From the NCBI GenBank assembly GCA_013329905.1, contig DUJH01000043.1, forward strand, positions 18,810-25,434: a stretch of 6,625 nt of DNA, given 5' to 3'. A model generated the notes under the pieces. That model saw nothing but the letters and a program-made list of their open reading frames with translations. It was not told where the DNA came from and searched no databases. This stretch comes from Candidatus Thalassarchaeaceae archaeon (GTDB lineage Archaea > Thermoplasmatota > Poseidoniia > Poseidoniales > Thalassarchaeaceae). Below are positions 4,149 through 6,625 of the stretch, in pieces (position 1 is the stretch's first letter; each line of letters opens with the position of its first letter). The translations under genes and the position numbers were made by a program.

Positions 4149-6625
4149 ATGAACAGCAGAATCGAAGTCGAGCGAGCCCAGCTCGCATCAGCCCTCGTTT
4201 TACTCATGCTGGCCTCGCTCGCAGCACCTTCGTTGCTAGCAATTTCAACCGAATCAGATGAGTTGGCAGAGCAGCCGACGAGGTTCCCTACAGCCAATGG
4301 GACGGTCGATGAGGGCGACGCTCAAACTCTTCTGAGCAATCTCAATGCTAACAATCCAATCGACGTCATGGGAGTGATGGACGATTCAAACCGCATCCAC
4401 CTTGTCTGGATCGAAAATACCAGTACTCCGTTACTGCGTTACGCTCTAATTCAGATTTCATCGGGCGTCGATACCATCTTGATTTCGACCACACAGGTCG
4501 GTGACGCCAATGCTACTTCACTTTCGAGCCCAGCGATGGTAATCGATTCACAAGGCCGGGCTCATATCGTATGGGAGATTACCGACACCGACATCCTCTA
4601 CACGCTTCTTGACCCATCCGAGGATGATCTTGACGGCTCTGCTGGAGATATCCAGAACATGACCATCGCTTCGCATACGGTTGCCGATGGAACTGGAACT
4701 CGCTCCTCGCCCGACATCGCAGTCGATTCGTTCGACGCTGTTCACATTGTCTGGGTCGACACTTATGATCCGCAGGGCATCTACTTCGGCAACCCACTGA
4801 TCTACTACTGTATGCTCTCCGAGGATTCGAACAATGGCTTCCAGGTCCTCATCAACGCAACTCTCGTGACCCCGGCTTTGGGGCACCGAGGCAACCCAGC
4901 GGTTAGTATCGGCACGAACAATACCGTCGTTATCGTCTGGGAAGATACCCGTGGTTCGCTTGTTGAGTACGTCGGACTGATCGACTCCTCAGGCTCCATG
5001 ACCTCCGAGTGGGAGGACATGTGCGCCGTGTTCTACGGTGGCAACCTGACCAGTGGCCTGACCTTCACGGGAATCAAGCCGATGCTCGAGCAGGCCAACA
5101 TCACAGTTCTCGAGACGCTTTACGCTCTCAGTGGGCAGATGAGCTACGCCGCTGGACACAAGAACTGTGAAGATGGCTACATAACCGGTGGCAGTGGCTC
5201 TGAGGGTCCAAGAACCACCTCACTTGGCCAGAACGCCTCGGACACTACTGGGGGCATCCGATCCCTTGATGCGGTGATGTACAACAATTCGTCCCTGTCT
5301 ATCCCAACGGATTGGAGCTACAACAGCGAGATGTGGGGCCCAGGTTCGACTTGGGCATGCATGTCATGGCGCGATAACTCTGGATTGACCCCCGGTAATC
5401 CACCAACTCAGTTGGACCACCAATGGAACCCCAACGCGACAAAACTCATCATCCCAGTCGCTGATGAGGGACCATACGGCGGCTCTGGCAGCGGAGCCAA
5501 CCAGCAGGCTCAGGAGCCAGATGACTACCAAAGTATCAGCGAGGCCCATGACGCCTGCGTCAGCGCTGGAATCATTCCAATAGCCGTTGCTGGCACCCTG
5601 TCTTATGGCCCCAACTCGCCAGCATATGGCAATGATACCCACGTGCGCTCGCACATGATGGATCTCGTGCAGTGCGCGGGCAACTCCACCGGCATCCATG
5701 ACAGGACATGCGATGACTCCGCAATCAACACCACAGACGCTGGAGGCGACATGTTCCTCTACCCGTCCGACAACATGGCCAACTTCGAGGGTGACTTCGA
5801 ATCCGGCTACCTGACCACTGGGTGGGGAGTATCAGGGACCTCATACAACACGTGGCACGTCGAAGCGGCCAACAACGGCAACGTCTACTCTCAAACCAAC
5901 CTGTGCGACATCGGCGGTACCACGGGCGCCCCATCGTTCTACTCCGTCTCCTGCAACTACACGCAGCCCGCCGGAGTCACAGTCGACCTGACGGTAACCG
6001 TGGACAGTTGGGCATCCGAATTCAGCATGGACGTCATTCTGCCCGATGGAACAGTTGCTTCGTTCAATAGCAGCACAGTCTACAATTACTTCAACGGGGT
6101 TTTGGTAAGCTTCACAGGCGCAGGAAATTACACAATTTACCTGAATGACACCTATGGTGACGGAGGGACATCAGTATCCGCCGACTACTCCTACGTCAAC
6201 ACCTCCTCTTCTAATCCTCCTTCGACTCCCATATCTGGAGTCTACTCTGCAAGGTCTGGAGATATCTCCGATGGAGACAGCACTAATCTCGAGTTCACCG
6301 GGGTGCTATCAAACGGAGTCGTCAGTTTCACTTACAACGTCTCATCGGAGGCCAACTATGACTACCTGACCTTCTCCATAGACGGTGTCCAACTCGCCCA
6401 ATGGTCAGGCAATCAGAGTGGTAACTTCTCGACCCCAGTCTCGCTTGGTCAGCACACGCTGAAGTGGACCTATGTGAAGGACGGCAGTGTTAGTGACGGC
6501 AGTGACGCGGTTTGGATAGACGATGTTATCGTCCCACTTGCTAACTACACTGAGGAGGTGGAGGCGCTTGTCCAGTCAATAATCCAGTTGACCACCAGCG
6601 CGGGTGCAACCAACACCTTCCTCAC
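4149..6625 (+). CDS. Large exported surface protein with propeller-like repeats, VWA domain and adhesin-like beta-sandwich (partial)
   Basis: The frame is open from 4149 to the window end (825 codons, C-terminus missing). Residues 12-31 form a hydrophobic signal-peptide core ending in Leu-Leu-Ala. Four repeats follow, each with a His/Val-x-Val-Trp strand (Trp at 87, 142, 202, 264), resembling propeller blades. A VWA domain begins about 270: Asp279-x-Ser281-x-Ser283, probable Thr401 and Asp439 would form its metal-ion-dependent adhesion site. Residues about 545-796 look like an adhesin-type beta-sandwich, split by an insert of about 110 residues at 586-694 containing Asp-Thr-Tyr-Gly-Asp-Gly. 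At least 20 Asn-X-Ser/Thr sequons suggest glycosylation outside the cell. The product probably binds ligands at the surface; a peptidase further downstream is possible. An in-frame ATG at 4104 would add 15 residues; I prefer 4149 because it gives a normal signal-peptide length. Neither start has a clear Shine-Dalgarno motif. Codon use matches metK rather than the left-hand block. Confidence 0.88.
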   Translation, partial: MNSRIEVERAQLASALVLLMLASLAAPSLLAISTESDELAEQPTRFPTANGTVDEGDAQTLLSNLNANNPIDVMGVMDDSNRIHLVWIENTSTPLLRYALIQISSGVDTILISTTQVGDANATSLSSPAMVIDSQGRAHIVWEITDTDILYTLLDPSEDDLDGSAGDIQNMTIASHTVADGTGTRSSPDIAVDSFDAVHIVWVDTYDPQGIYFGNPLIYYCMLSEDSNNGFQVLINATLVTPALGHRGNPAVSIGTNNTVVIVWEDTRGSLVEYVGLIDSSGSMTSEWEDMCAVFYGGNLTSGLTFTGIKPMLEQANITVLETLYALSGQMSYAAGHKNCEDGYITGGSGSEGPRTTSLGQNASDTTGGIRSLDAVMYNNSSLSIPTDWSYNSEMWGPGSTWACMSWRDNSGLTPGNPPTQLDHQWNPNATKLIIPVADEGPYGGSGSGANQQAQEPDDYQSISEAHDACVSAGIIPIAVAGTLSYGPNSPAYGNDTHVRSHMMDLVQCAGNSTGIHDRTCDDSAINTTDAGGDMFLYPSDNMANFEGDFESGYLTTGWGVSGTSYNTWHVEAANNGNVYSQTNLCDIGGTTGAPSFYSVSCNYTQPAGVTVDLTVTVDSWASEFSMDVILPDGTVASFNSSTVYNYFNGVLVSFTGAGNYTIYLNDTYGDGGTSVSADYSYVNTSSSNPPSTPISGVYSARSGDISDGDSTNLEFTGVLSNGVVSFTYNVSSEANYDYLTFSIDGVQLAQWSGNQSGNFSTPVSLGQHTLKWTYVKDGSVSDGSDAVWIDDVIVPLANYTEEVEALVQSIIQLTTSAGATNTFL

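Noticed and set aside
4548..5934. Several open frames on the minus strand inside the surface-protein gene
   Set aside because: The plus-strand frame is continuous and has clear domains throughout; the antisense frames carry none.
6480..6504. Direct repeat GACGGCAGTG, two copies 15 bases apart
   Set aside because: It is in frame and gives Asp-Gly-Ser-Val-Ser then Asp-Gly-Ser-Asp-Ala, which fits the usual Lys-Asp-x-Ser-x-x-x-Gly-x-Asp segment of this domain type; a local duplication is the simple explanation.
1..6625. Search for tRNA, rRNA, CRISPR repeats, transposase genes or a multi-gene defence system
   Set aside because: No cloverleaf, repeat array, transposase motif or defence-gene set was found by eye on either strand; the phosphatase alone does not make a defence system.

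Overview
The window reads best as a piece of a planktonic marine archaeal genome, probably Marine Group II / Poseidoniales (my estimate is about 0.6). The main reason is the unfinished gene at the right end. It encodes a large exported protein rich in Asn-X-Ser/Thr sequons, with four propeller-like repeats, a von Willebrand factor A (VWA) domain and an adhesin-like beta-sandwich, an architecture I remember from that group. A TATA-like box 20-27 bases upstream of metK and weak Shine-Dalgarno signals on the right-hand genes also fit an archaeon. Against this, methionine adenosyltransferase is of the bacterial type and the next gene is an ABC-F ATPase, a family commoner in bacteria. Either the archaeon acquired these genes or the host is a bacterium with similar surface proteins.

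Layout, all genes on the + strand. Bases 1-988 hold the end of an unrecognised small protein and, one base later, a PPP-type metallophosphatase; the two are probably translationally coupled. This block is A+T-richer and uses AGA/AGG for arginine (16 of 20 Arg codons), unlike metK (1 of 24), so it looks like acquired DNA. Bases 989-1086 are a promoter-sized gap with two inverted repeats, one centred exactly on a TATA-like palindrome. Bases 1087-4009 hold metK and the ABC-F gene, 37 bases apart with a strong hairpin between them, probably one transcript. Bases 4010-4148 hold hairpins, a T run and a further short palindrome. From 4149 the surface-protein gene runs off the window.

How the parts relate: metK supplies S-adenosylmethionine and the ABC-F protein probably acts on the ribosome, so the middle block is housekeeping. 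The phosphatase pair looks accessory. The exported protein probably works in adhesion or cell-surface binding. I found no tRNA, rRNA, CRISPR array, transposase or recognisable defence system. The points most worth a second look are the symmetrical element in front of metK, the sharp codon-usage boundary next to it, and the nested domain structure of the exported protein.
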